Below are positions 1-9,310 of a DNA stretch of 64,000 nucleotides, piece after piece. The DNA is from Chaunax sp. Z400. Taxonomy: Eukaryota; Chordata; Actinopteri; Lophiiformes; Chaunacidae. The translations under genes were made by a program, and so were the position numbers. The notes below the pieces were generated by a model. That model saw only the letters and a program-made list of their open reading frames with translations. It was not told the DNA's origin and ran no database searches. The stretch covers positions 16,884,501-16,948,500 of the forward strand of contig CM075188.1 in NCBI GenBank assembly GCA_037577475.1. The letters run 5' to 3'. How positions within the stretch are numbered: the stretch's first letter is position 1; every line of letters starts with the position of its first letter.

Positions 1-150
1 ACCACTACACCTCCCACAACCACCGCACCCACCACTACACCTCCCACAACCACCACACCCACCACCACACCTCCCACAACCACCACACACATCACCACAC
101 CTCCCACAACCATCACACCCACCACTACACTTCCAACCACAGTTCAAACT
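1..150 (+). repeat. 30-bp tandem repeat inside the mucin stalk
   Basis: Four clear units and a fifth degenerate one of 30 bp run from base 1, each close to accactacacctcccacaac plus ten more bases. The 30-bp period equals ten codons (Thr-Thr-Pro-Pro-Thr type), so copy-number change would keep the frame. The array is cut by the window edge, so its true length is unknown. The unit order suggests decay toward the 3' side (unit 5 is much diverged). Confidence 0.85.
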
Positions 151-747
151 ACCATCATCCTTACTACCACAACCCCAACAACCACTTTGCCAACTACAAC
201 AACCACCACAGTCTCCACCACACCACCAGCTACCACCACCACAATGAAACCAACAACCAGTGCTCTGCTAACAACCACAGTGATCATGAACACAGCTAAA
301 GCCACCACACCCACAACAACTGCACATACCACTTCTATAACAACAACTGCACCCACGACGGCCGAAGCAAGTACGCCCATTCCCACAACTACACCTTCAA
401 CAACTATAGCCATAACCACTACCTTCAGTACAACCCAACCACCCACCACCCAAACAGTGACACCTCTTCCACAAATCACCCCACTGATCTTCACTTGTCC
501 CATGGAGCAAACCATTCAGGATCCATCATCTTCCTTCACCTATCAGCACAGAAACAAGATTCAACAGTGCAAAACTCAGATGATGATCTACACAGCGCTG
601 CTGGTGGTGGAGATCACATGCACACTGGCACTGGCTAAGTTCATTATGTCTCTTTACAGCCTGCTGCAGTGCAGGAGAAGTATGGACCACATGGTCAAAC
701 TCATCAGTTTCTCTAACAGGAGAGAGGTTATCCTCAGGCCTCTATAA
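1..747 (+). CDS. 3' end of a mucin-like single-pass membrane glycoprotein (5' partial)
   Basis: Frame 1 is open from the first base to a TAA at 745-747, giving 248 codons with no start inside the window, so the gene begins upstream. Residues from bases 1 to about 490 are almost entirely Thr, Pro, Ser and Ala, the composition of a densely O-glycosylated stalk. It opens with 10-residue repeats. A short Thr-poor juxtamembrane stretch with two Cys follows, then a hydrophobic segment at about 580-666 (it starts MMIYTALLVV) and a 26-residue basic tail beginning QCRRS. This layout gives an extracellular stalk, one transmembrane helix and a small cytoplasmic tail. The stalk-plus-helix plan and decamer repeats recall platelet GPIb-alpha or PSGL-1, both largely encoded in one exon, but no diagnostic ligand-binding domain is visible here and the tail matches neither clearly. 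No AATAAA was seen in the next few hundred bases, where an LTR-like block sits. Coding status is convincing; the identity is open. Confidence 0.7.
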   Translation, partial: TTTPPTTTAPTTTPPTTTTPTTTPPTTTTHITTPPTTITPTTTLPTTVQTTIILTTTTPTTTLPTTTTTTVSTTPPATTTTMKPTTSALLTTTVIMNTAKATTPTTTAHTTSITTTAPTTAEASTPIPTTTPSTTIAITTTFSTTQPPTTQTVTPLPQITPLIFTCPMEQTIQDPSSSFTYQHRNKIQQCKTQMMIYTALLVVEITCTLALAKFIMSLYSLLQCRRSMDHMVKLISFSNRREVILRPL

Positions 748-862
748 GAGACAGAGACATCAAACTTTAACAGCGCTTTAGACAACATCCACGTTTGATG
801 CCAATGATGAATGAGCAGATTAGCAGCCGTAAGACCTGTCAAAGAATTCTTAAATAGGATGT
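748..862. other. Short 3' flank of the mucin-like gene
   Basis: This should be the start of the 3' UTR. No polyadenylation signal or other element was recognised. Confidence 0.5.
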
Positions 863-1215
863 TGTTACATGCTCCTCCCTACTGGTTAGAGGCTGATCAC
901 ATATGTCTCATTGTCCCGTGTTCCTCCCCTATTCAGGGGAGCTTCATTTGCTCTGATGGAGGGAACAACCCATAAAAGGAGGGCAAGAGATCTGCCTCTC
1001 CCTCTCTCTTCCTTGTCCTGGGTGGAGAACCTGCAGTCAGTCAGGAGGCTGACTTTATGTAGTTTGTGTTAATTGCATCTTATGTTTGTTATATTCTGGT
1101 GGGTCTGGTAGTCCTGTTTTCGTGGCTTAATTTCCAGGTTAGGTAAGAATGTGTTTCCTTGTTTAGGGTAGAGGGGTAGTGCCCAGGTCCGACGGCCCTA
1201 TGTGCGGGTTGGCCT
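863..1215 (+). mobile_element. Possible solo LTR (Gypsy-like), plus orientation
   Basis: The block starts tgttacatgctcctccctac, a common start for teleost Ty3/Gypsy LTRs. It has a TATA-like cataaaagg at about 971, followed by a CT-rich stretch and a start-site-like region near 1000-1060. The 3' boundary is not clear, because I could not find a clean CA end before the next element starts near 1217. No tRNA primer-binding site or internal region follows, so if it is an LTR it is solo or truncated. It could instead be unrelated 3' flank of the mucin-like gene. Confidence 0.35.
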
Positions 1216-1216
1216 G

Positions 1217-2340
1217 TGTAGGGTTAAAAGGGGTTAAAGATTGTAGTTATGATCAAAATGATCATATATTAATTATCATATTATAAAGCTATTAATTAAT
1301 CAGACAGGGTTATTAAGAGAATACCTCGAGGACCACCACCTTCCTAAAGCTATATTCCTAAGGTCGGAGGATTCCCTAAGAAAGCTGTGAATATAACCCA
1401 GATTAATTAATTACTAAATAATAGCGTTGAATCAGTCTCAAATGAAGGAAGTTAAGTCCTCTATCGCAAGAACTAATGATTCCAGCCATCAACACAGAAA
1501 CTTAGATTGGGTCTAAAAGAATCCATTTTATTATCAAGTTGTAATTTCACACAGCACACAGGAACAAACTAAAACTAAATTCAATATGGGATTATAACAC
1601 AGAAAGATAGTCAAATGAAATCAGAGTGAAAGAGAGAGAATTAGACATAACTATAACAAAACAAAATGATAGCGTGGTGATGTGAACCAAACTAAGGGGT
1701 TCTAAGGGAAGTTTTGAAGGGAAACTAATTTAGATAAATTGCGGATAATAATGCCAGATTAGCCATGACGCTTTCCAAGACACAGAGATGTTCGGGTTAG
1801 CTTACTTTTCAGCCGGTCTCCGGGGCAGAGACGAGAGCACGCTTTGGCGAGTCATCAGGAGGGGTCACCGACCGGATACTCGCGGAGGATGCTGTTCGAA
1901 GTCCACCGGATCCTGGTCCCGAATCTCAGATGTTGATGGGTCGCGGGGCGTTGTCGCTGGCTGGTGGCTTTGTTAACTTTTGACTCACCGGTCGTGTTCA
2001 GCTTGGCCGTGCTTTAACGGCGTTGAAGCGAGTTAACTTGGTTGAATTTAACAGAGGTTAAGGTTAAGGTTACCAGGCTCTGCGCAGCCTTTGTAACTAT
2101 CACCTACGGGATAATGCAGCTCAAAGAAGGGCTTAGTGAATTACCCAGGCGTGAGTAATCCACAGGTGAGCTTCAAATAAGTTAGTTGAAGTGTAGAAAT
2201 TCAACTATTAGCAGAGATCGTAGGAAAGGAATGCTATCTAACTGTATAAGCTAAGTCTAAAAGAAAGGGTATAAAGAATTCTCTTCTGCTGCGGCAGGAG
2301 GGCACGGGTCTTATCCACGGGGTCACGGGGACCTCCGCGT
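1217..2340 (-). mobile_element. LTR-like 3' end of a minus-strand BEL/Pao-type retroelement
   Basis: Read on the minus strand, this non-coding block follows the retroelement coding relics and ends at a TG/CA-type edge near 1217 (plus strand tgtagggttaaaagg). It holds a minus-strand AATAAA near 1528 (in taataaaatggatt), as an LTR R region would. It is locally CpG-rich at 1800-2000, unlike its surroundings. A three-copy ggttaa run sits at 2054-2072. No second copy of the block was seen beyond 3700, so the 5' LTR is missing and the ends cannot be confirmed by comparing the pair. The LTR call rests on position and the polyadenylation signal. Confidence 0.45.
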
Positions 2341-2549
2341 TCAGGAGTCAGAGTTCATGTCTTCTGAGGTGGAGGAAGGAGCAAGAGGATTTTGGATACT
2401 GTAATTTGGAGTGGAAAGCAGTCTCATTGTCTCTTGAGTTGCAGGCTGATACCCGGGTGTGTCTCCGGTACTCAGCAAGGGGTCAGGAGAGGTGAAACCA
2501 GGCCACCTTTGATATGCTAAAGGGGGGCAGATGTTGTGTTGATACAGAT

Positions 2550-2733
2550 TCATACAGTAAGTAATCTACTGCTGGATGAGATGGCCTTTCCTGATTTAAT
2601 CAGCGCAAACTCCTCTGGAAAGCTCTCCATCTGAGCATGTCTCAAGAGAGCTAACTCCGCCTTGACAAAGTCATCAGCGGTGGGTGCAGGGATGTCTGCT
2701 ATCTTGCCGATCATCTCGAAAGGCTCTCATACT
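2550..2733 (-). pseudogene. Retroelement pol fragment (BEL/Pao-like), truncated
   Basis: In the minus frame one base off the neighbouring 326-codon ORF, about 60 codons are open between a TGA near 2734 and a TGA at 2550-2552. The peptide contains ELALLRHAQMESFPEEF and then IKSGK and SRL. This resembles the segment of BEL/Pao polyproteins between RNase H and integrase, where an AEKKW/QxxxFxxE..LKxGK..SRL pattern precedes the integrase zinc region. Everything expected on either side (protease, reverse transcriptase, integrase) is missing, so a large internal deletion has joined this piece to the upstream ORF. The assignment rests on pattern memory. Confidence 0.5.
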
Positions 2734-3654
2734 GGGTTGTGTATGGGATGCGCCAGGTTGACTGTAGCAGTTGCCATGGTGACCGTAAGCATCACCCTGC
2801 AGAGGGCGAACCTTGTCGTTAGACCGATGGTAAGGGGTGCCATATTGACGTGGGTAGCCATTGTCAGGCAGACTATAGGCGTAGGCAGCGTCATTCTGAG
2901 AGTAATGTCTGTCATTACGCCAGCGAACGTGGGCATCATGGCAATGATGGGCTTCATCAGTTTTGGTAAGACGCCTGTTACCAGGCTGACTGACGGTAGC
3001 ACCATAATGGGGTTGGTGGCCTTTGATAGGCTGTTGTCGAACAGCACTAGGTGGAGAGCAGTCTCTCCTCTCTTGGTAATGCGGCTGCGACTCAACCACT
3101 GCACTTGCACATTGAGAAGTAGGAGAATCTCTTCCATCTGGTATTTGTAGAGGGAAATCCTTAAAGCTAGGGGATGAATGACCTGAGCTTGCTAGTGAAG
3201 GTGTTGTATGCTCACTGAGCTCCTCAATTAAGTCACGTTGGCTGCCTTGTGGACGTAGAGAATCATCACTGAGTAACACCTGTGAGGTACTTTGTTGCTG
3301 ACGTGGGTCCTCATGACCACTGGTTAGCGCCAGCTTACCAGCAGGTGAAGATGACATCTCCTTCTCCTGGCTTGTGGGATGTGACATGGCTAGATGTGAA
3401 GCTAGTGCAGGAGAGCTAGAGATCATGTTGGTCAGGCGTTGCACATCCTTTTGCAACTGGTTGCTTTCCTCTCTCATGCTACGAATATATCTGAGAACTT
3501 CAGCGGAAGTAGTGTGTTGAGCCCGCTCATCAACTGGAATGTGGTCCCTAAGTGGGTAACTGACCTCAAGGTCCTGAAGATATGATGGCAAGCGACTGCA
3601 TCTGCGTGGGCGGTCAGAATCTTGTTCTGCGTTTCTCTCATCTGGCCTGAACAT
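2674..3654 (-). CDS. Retroelement-associated open frame, 326 codons (gag-like N-terminal part)
   Basis: This is the longest complete ORF in the window. The N-terminus has an Arg-rich patch with SRLPSYLQDLEV, a pattern I associate with the start of teleost LTR-retroelement polyproteins. Residues of about 45-75 (RSMREESNQLQKDVQRL) look like a short coiled coil. The middle is Ser/Pro/Gln-rich and the C-terminal third is rich in His, Tyr, Arg and Gln, as in a nucleic-acid-binding gag tail, but I see no CCHC zinc knuckle. A double TGA ends it at 2671-2676. A pol-like fragment overlaps its end in another frame and an LTR-like block lies downstream. The open plus-strand frames at 2662-3150 are antisense shadows. 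It is probably a non-autonomous or decayed element product; domestication is possible but unproven. Confidence 0.45.
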   Translation of the reverse strand: MFRPDERNAEQDSDRPRRCSRLPSYLQDLEVSYPLRDHIPVDERAQHTTSAEVLRYIRSMREESNQLQKDVQRLTNMISSSPALASHLAMSHPTSQEKEMSSSPAGKLALTSGHEDPRQQQSTSQVLLSDDSLRPQGSQRDLIEELSEHTTPSLASSGHSSPSFKDFPLQIPDGRDSPTSQCASAVVESQPHYQERRDCSPPSAVRQQPIKGHQPHYGATVSQPGNRRLTKTDEAHHCHDAHVRWRNDRHYSQNDAAYAYSLPDNGYPRQYGTPYHRSNDKVRPLQGDAYGHHGNCYSQPGASHTQPSMRAFRDDRQDSRHPCTHR

Positions 3655-4264
3655 GTTGGGCTGAAGTGATTGATTGTTTCATGTACCTATGTTGAAATAA
3701 ATTTAAGTTATCTCCTTTTGACCAAACCCTGACTCTTTTATGTTGGTCCTCCTTTTGAGTAAAGGTTGAGCTTACTGGGGGTCGAAACAGATGTTGAACT
3801 CCTTATTTAATAGCTAACATGCAATATTTCATGAGGCTGTAATCATTCATTTTGCAATAACAATTTAAAAAATGACAATAAAAACAATGTGTCAATAGTA
3901 AAAGGAAACTTGCAAAGAATTATCACCTGAATCTTCAGCTCTTGTCAGCTTTATAATGCGGGTTAGCTCATTCTTAGCTGTCTGACAAAAATCTAAACAG
4001 AGTATTAAGAAGATCTGAAACTGTATATTTTAATGGAGCTATGGAGGAACTCCAACTATTCACTGTCGAGCTGAGGGTAAATGTAGAGTTTAGTAATAAG
4101 TCTCCATGGGTTCTTTACCAATCATCTCTTTCATATATGAATCATATCATTGTCATTGTCATGTTGATATCAACTATTATCGTCTTGCTGATGTCATATT
4201 TTAGCAGGTTGTACATATGGTGGAAATGTGCCATCTGGAACTTTTTTGTTGTAAAGGATTTCTG

Positions 4265-4304
4265 AACACTATACTGTAAATATTTGAAAGTATAGTATAG
4301 TGTT
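4265..4304. repeat. Short perfect inverted repeat
   Basis: aacactatac at 4265-4274 is the exact reverse complement of gtatagtgtt at 4295-4304, with 20 bases between. It may be a remnant of a MITE or a chance AT-rich hairpin. Confidence 0.6.
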
Positions 4305-4360
4305 ATAGACATAATGGACTGCACAGTGATTATAAAGAACATTTCCTGGCCATTTATTTT

Positions 4361-4386
4361 GTTATGTTATGTTATGTTATGTTATG
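4361..4386. repeat. (GTTAT)n microsatellite
   Basis: Five consecutive GTTAT units, preceded by a T-rich run. Confidence 0.9.
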
Positions 4387-6335
4387 ACATATAATATAAT
4401 CACATATAGTCCAGCTGTTTGCTATAATAGACACATTGTTACAGAGGGTGTCTCTGTGTCATTACCAATAATCAATCTTAGGATTGAGTGGTTTATTGAT
4501 ATTTTCCATTAGTTTTCTATTAAACTAGCAGTCCTATGAAAATAAATTATTGCACTTTTCCCACAAGGTCAAGCAAAACACATGAATGTGTCGTTCATGA
4601 AGAGGCAGACTGAAAACCTCTGAGCAAGGGTCTGGGACTGGGTTTTCTGTTTTGTGGTGTTTTCTGTCAGGTAACTAAAGGTTAAATACATTAATTAGGC
4701 CTTTTATTAGGAACAGATTAGGCACATGTAGGAGCAGAACAGTAGGCCAGATTAATTAACCCAGTCTGTGTGAAACACGTGTGAAGGCTTTATGCTGTAA
4801 TGCATTGGAGTTTGTTTTTTTTAAGGTATAACAGGACAATGCTGTGACAATGAAGGCATTTTAATTGTTTAACAGAGAGTGTTTTGGAGTTTCTTGTGAT
4901 TTTTTATTTTTCAGAATAATACTGATACTGTACAACAGTATCCATGAAATATGAGGTTGCATGTAAGTACCAACTAACTTTAGGGTTTTAGCATATACAC
5001 AACGTACCCTATACCACCCTATACCACTGCACTGTCCACAACAGAGACTGGCTTAAAACTCACCGTTGTAACATAAATGAAATTTAGGAATGGTGAGAAC
5101 CAGAGGACAACAAAAAGACAAAACTGTAATACTGTAACACTAATACTGATGCCCATAAACCTCCTGTCTGTGCCAGTGCATGCTTCTCACTACACCTATC
5201 GTCCCAGGACATGACAACATAGATTATTTCACAACAGGAGGTAAAGGAAGAAACAACAACTGATATTTCCTATGGTGAGGGCAGATAGCGGTGAGAATAA
5301 ACCACTCAGAGAGCGTATCTTAGACACATTTCACCAGTATTAATGACATCATCCAAATCATCTATATCTAAATCATTAATAAACCGACATGTTTTAATTA
5401 GTTTTTATTTTTAAAACATTTCTATTTTTTTAACATTTTGTTTTGTTTTCTTGGTGTAACAAGAAGAAACTCAAATAATGGGGATAAACTGTATGTATGA
5501 ATCTTGTCCACTAGATGGCACTTCTGTATCAGATAAAACAGAACAAACTACAGAAAAAGATTCATTTGACTGTTTCATGTCATGAAGTGTTACGACAAGA
5601 GAATCTTTTTAAAAACATCTATAAATTGATTGTGGAAAGTGGTATAGAAAAAAGAGAATAAGGTCAGAAATAAAAAAATTTATAAAGCACAGGAAAAAAA
5701 CAATAAAAGAGAAAACAAAAAGTTAAATTTAACACATAAGTTATGAGGTATTAATACTTACTTAATTAATTATTAATAACCCAATTAACCTGTTAGACCA
5801 TTATTGACCATTCAATCACATTTTTCAATCAAAGGACAGGCTGCCAGATTTTCTGAAAGAGACGGTCTCTGTTTGACATGGTGAATGTAATTTTCTAAAA
5901 TCATTTTAGTTATTTTCCTTCAGTGACATCAAATGCTGCAATCTTCCCAGATTTCTACAGCATCAACAGCAGTCTCCTGGTTAGCAGGGTGGATAGAGAG
6001 ATTGTCTGAACTTTATTACCATCTTTCACTGTACATGGCTCAACCACCAAGAATGGTGTTGTTAGAGGGTCAGGGAGAAAGTCCATATGAATGAACGACC
6101 CCAAAAAGTTTGTAAGCTATGACATTGTAAAAAGTTTGGTACCCTTCTGAACCTTCTTGAATATTTTTTGTGGAAATATATTACAGTTCCATATGCATAA
6201 CTTTGAATTGAACCAAAGTATGCCTAGCTTTTGCAGAATTACTGTGAATGTTGGGCACTGGTTTTCCACACTTTGCAAGTAATTCAATAAGTGAATTTGA
6301 CAATGGATAATTAAAATTTTATAGAATTGTGGAAT

Positions 6336-6640
6336 CAATAATAACAATCATAATGATAAACTTTATTTGTAAAGCAGCATAGAAATAAGATGGAGATGCA
6401 TAAATAGAGGGATAATATCAGTAGTGAAACTTTACCAAAATAAGGATGAAAATAAAAGCAAAACATAACATTGGAAAGTCGTACAGCAGTAAAAGGCAAG
6501 ACGCAAGTGGATTTCAAGCCTCTCACCATAAAGTAATAGCTAGTTAAATGATAAAGAGAAGAGGTAAGCTTTTAGCTCTCTTAAAATGTGACATTTGAGA
6601 CGATCAAATTTTGCTTTGAAAGACAGATACAGATCTACAT
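6336..6640 (-). mobile_element. Dispersed LINE-tail-like repeat (unclassified)
   Basis: Starts with an AT-rich (aat/aac)n run, then gataaactttatttgtaaag, followed by a long A-rich stretch with scattered aaagcaaaac words and tttcaagcctctc. This pattern matches a frequent teleost repeat that reads TTTATTTGTA-tagcacttttc in its intact form and is usually the 3' end of a non-LTR element in antisense. The copy is heavily diverged. Confidence 0.4.
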
Positions 6641-6882
6641 GAGGAGACAAGAGTGGAAGAAAATCTCATTTTAAACAAAACTAAAATATGTTTTCATATT
6701 TAATCAAATGGGATCTGAACTGAGACTATACTTCAGACACAGCAACTTATATAAATGCCTTTGGGGGAGTCTTCTGTGAAGGAAAAAAAATTTATAATAC
6801 AGTGCCAGACACAAAGAATGGTGAATGAAGAGACTGAATGAGGAAATAAGTTTCCTTTATCAGAAGCACACACACACATAGC

Positions 6883-6884
<2 letters not shown>

Positions 6885-6922
<38 letters not shown>
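6885..6922. repeat. (GA)n microsatellite
   Basis: An uninterrupted GA run of about 19 units, preceded by a short CA run at about 6868-6878. Confidence 0.95.
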
Positions 6923-6927
<5 letters not shown>

Positions 6928-8859
6928 GACTTACATCAGATACATGTTTTCTGATGCTGTCAGATAAGCAGCGAAAAGGGCAGAACATAATTGAAATTTA
7001 AATGTTTTATTATCAGTGTCTTAATCATAAAACAAGTCTTGACAAAACATGAGTACAAAATCAAACCTGCTCTTCATCAACAGTCAAACAGATGTCTGTC
7101 ACTGATGGACACCAATGTTGCATCAAAAAGCTATTCTCATATACTAAAGTAAGCAGCCTAATGTCTCATTATTTTTATTCTTGTTATGCAGATTTGTGTG
7201 ACATTTGCAGTTTTGGGGACTTTGTGATTGTCTGAAAGGGCAGATACAGCTGAAATCATCCACCCCATTTCACTGGCAGCAATAAACTGAACGGGACCGA
7301 ACGTTTGATGATATTTAAAGTAAAGTAAAGTATATAAAAGTTATGAAATTGAAATATGGCAATCAGTTCATAAATATCCACCATGTGAATGTGTTTAATC
7401 GTAAAATCCTTGTTGATTGAATGCCCAAATTCATAAAACAGAGGACATGCTTCCTCAGTTGTAACTATAGACCTATATAGCACTGTAATATGGAAATACC
7501 TCAGCATACGAGTTCTGTATAGCCTAAATTTCCTTCAGCATCAATAAAGAATTAATTTATCTATCAGTCTGTAGCATTGTTTTTTTTGTTGTTTTTTTTT
7601 AGCTTGTTTGTTTTATTTACAATAAAATGCAAGCAGTTTGATTCCCACACTGGGAATTCCCGCTTTCAATGTAATAATTTTGCATCAGTTATGAACTATA
7701 AAGACTTACATTATCAGGTCACGTGTCAGCTATTTCTGGTGATGATTTTAGTATCATGTCCCTCATGTCTCAGGTTTTGTCATCATGTGGAATCCCACAA
7801 GGATCAGTTCTCAGCTCCATTCTCTTAACTTTATACGTTTGGCCATGTAAGTAAATAGAATGGAAATATAGCGATTTATTAACATCATGACCAAACTCAG
7901 CTGTATACTGCTTATACTACTCAAAGCCTCAGCATTTATAATTCTGATACATTATTTCTTCTAAGTGATCTTTCGATCCATTCAAGCTATTTTTAAAATA
8001 TAAATGAAACTTCATTTACACCTCAATAATTATCATTCACCTTCAGTTAATATCTCTTCATTGAACTGGGGTTAGTGTACGCATTCAAAAGTATGGTTGT
8101 CCATCGAAAGCCAAATCCAGAGGACAAAGCTCCAAATGTTAATTTTGTCAACATTATACAAAATACAAATTATTATTATATATTTACTTCAAACATCATA
8201 TTGTAGTTGTGCATAATGTAAATCAGATGCAGAAGCCAAAACACCACAGTTTACTTGTAAATGGGCCAACAAGAACTGACATCAAATGGTCAGTTATATT
8301 TGACAAGGTAACAGGCGACCTTGCCATGAGGCAATATGACTATAATGACTGGTTGGAGCTACTGTATATGCTGACTATGGGGATTCATGCCCTTCTCTGA
8401 AGGTAATCTACATTGAAATGTTCCCACAAGAATGTAATTGAGCCACTGCTCCATGTGCTTAAATATGAAATAAGCACTTGAACGTTTCCACAAAAACATA
8501 AAATGAGGTCAGCTTGTCCTCACCAGAAAAAAAGCAAGATATGTCATCTCTGCAAGCAACTTGGTGTGACCCTTATTTATGAGAGGTCGGGGACAAGGTG
8601 GATGGACGGGTCCTATGGACACATGCGTTTCAACAATGAGTTAAATGTCCATGTGAGTTATTTTAAATTCTGTTACAAACTTATATCATGTACACAACAC
8701 ATCTTTCACATAACTAACATACTCATTTTAAAACATCCACATTTTTTTCTGAAAGCTAACCAAGTAGTTTTAATCCCTAAACCCAACCAAACCATTTTAC
8801 TACGTTAGCCACAAAATGACAAAGATCCAGAACACACAACACTAAAAAATAAGTCGGTT
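6923..8859. other. Non-coding stretch, no gene recognised
   Basis: AT-rich sequence with scattered short ORFs that have no recognisable domains. It ends where the L1 relic begins. Confidence 0.55.
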
Positions 8860-9310
8860 CCACGGTTCTGCAAATTTTCAAACCTCCATCTGTCACCTCA
8901 AAATATAGTAATAGATCTGTGTTATGTTGGAGGGGCTGTGGTATGGTGGGGAATTATACACATGTATTTTGGGATTGGCCCAAAATCATAGATTTTTGCA
9001 AGTGTGTTTAAAAAGAGATCAAAAAGATTCTGGGTTTAAATCTCAATCTGGATCCAAAAACTTTACATATTGGGTATTCTCCCAGATATAAGTGACTTTA
9101 TTAATCTATTGAGAATTCTGCTTTGAACTGTAAAGAAAATGATAACAGTTGAAGCCGCAGCACCCCCCCCCAAAAAAAAAAAAACAATGGCGAGAGAGGC
9201 TAAAGAATGTTTTTAACATGGAGAAAATTACTGGGACATCACAACTGAGAATGGACTGGTTTGATAAAAGATGGTCACCAGTAACACAAGTAATGTCAGA
9301 CCTCTGATCA
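8860..9310 (+). pseudogene. L1-type LINE ORF2, C-terminal fragment
   Basis: From 8925 the plus strand reads CWRGCGMVGNYTHVFWDWPK, the Cys-rich C-terminal motif of L1 ORF2 (C-x2/3-C...H...C). The final Cys is replaced by Trp. After frame changes the sequence continues with KKEIKKILGL, then words like LRILLWTVKKMITV, and ends with a block reading MEKITGTSQLRMDWFDKRWS, the usual L1 C-terminal tail. A C8A12 run near 9161-9183 interrupts it. The endonuclease and reverse transcriptase are missing upstream, so this is a 5'-truncated, dead copy. The order of motifs makes the L1 assignment good; the subfamily is unknown. Confidence 0.75.

Larger units (their letters stand above)
3655..6335. other. Non-coding flank, no gene recognised
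   Basis: AT-rich sequence with short ORFs only and no codon-like structure. It contains the small hairpin and the GTTAT microsatellite listed separately. Nothing else could be assigned. Confidence 0.6.

Noticed and set aside
144..515. Val-rich minus-strand ORF of 123 codons
   Set aside because: It is the antisense shadow of the Thr/Pro-rich stalk; ACC/ACA repeats read as GGT/TGT on the other strand.
2054..2072. Telomere-like repeat
   Set aside because: Only about three ggttaa units, not the vertebrate ttaggg unit, inside an LTR-like block.
2341..2553. Minus-strand 70-codon ORF after the pol fragment
   Set aside because: It lies between the pol remnant and the LTR-like block and has no recognisable motif; kept as element spacer.
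2662..3150. Plus-strand 162-codon ORF and a second minus frame at 2727-3137
   Set aside because: Both overlap the 326-codon minus ORF in other frames and have no recognisable domain.
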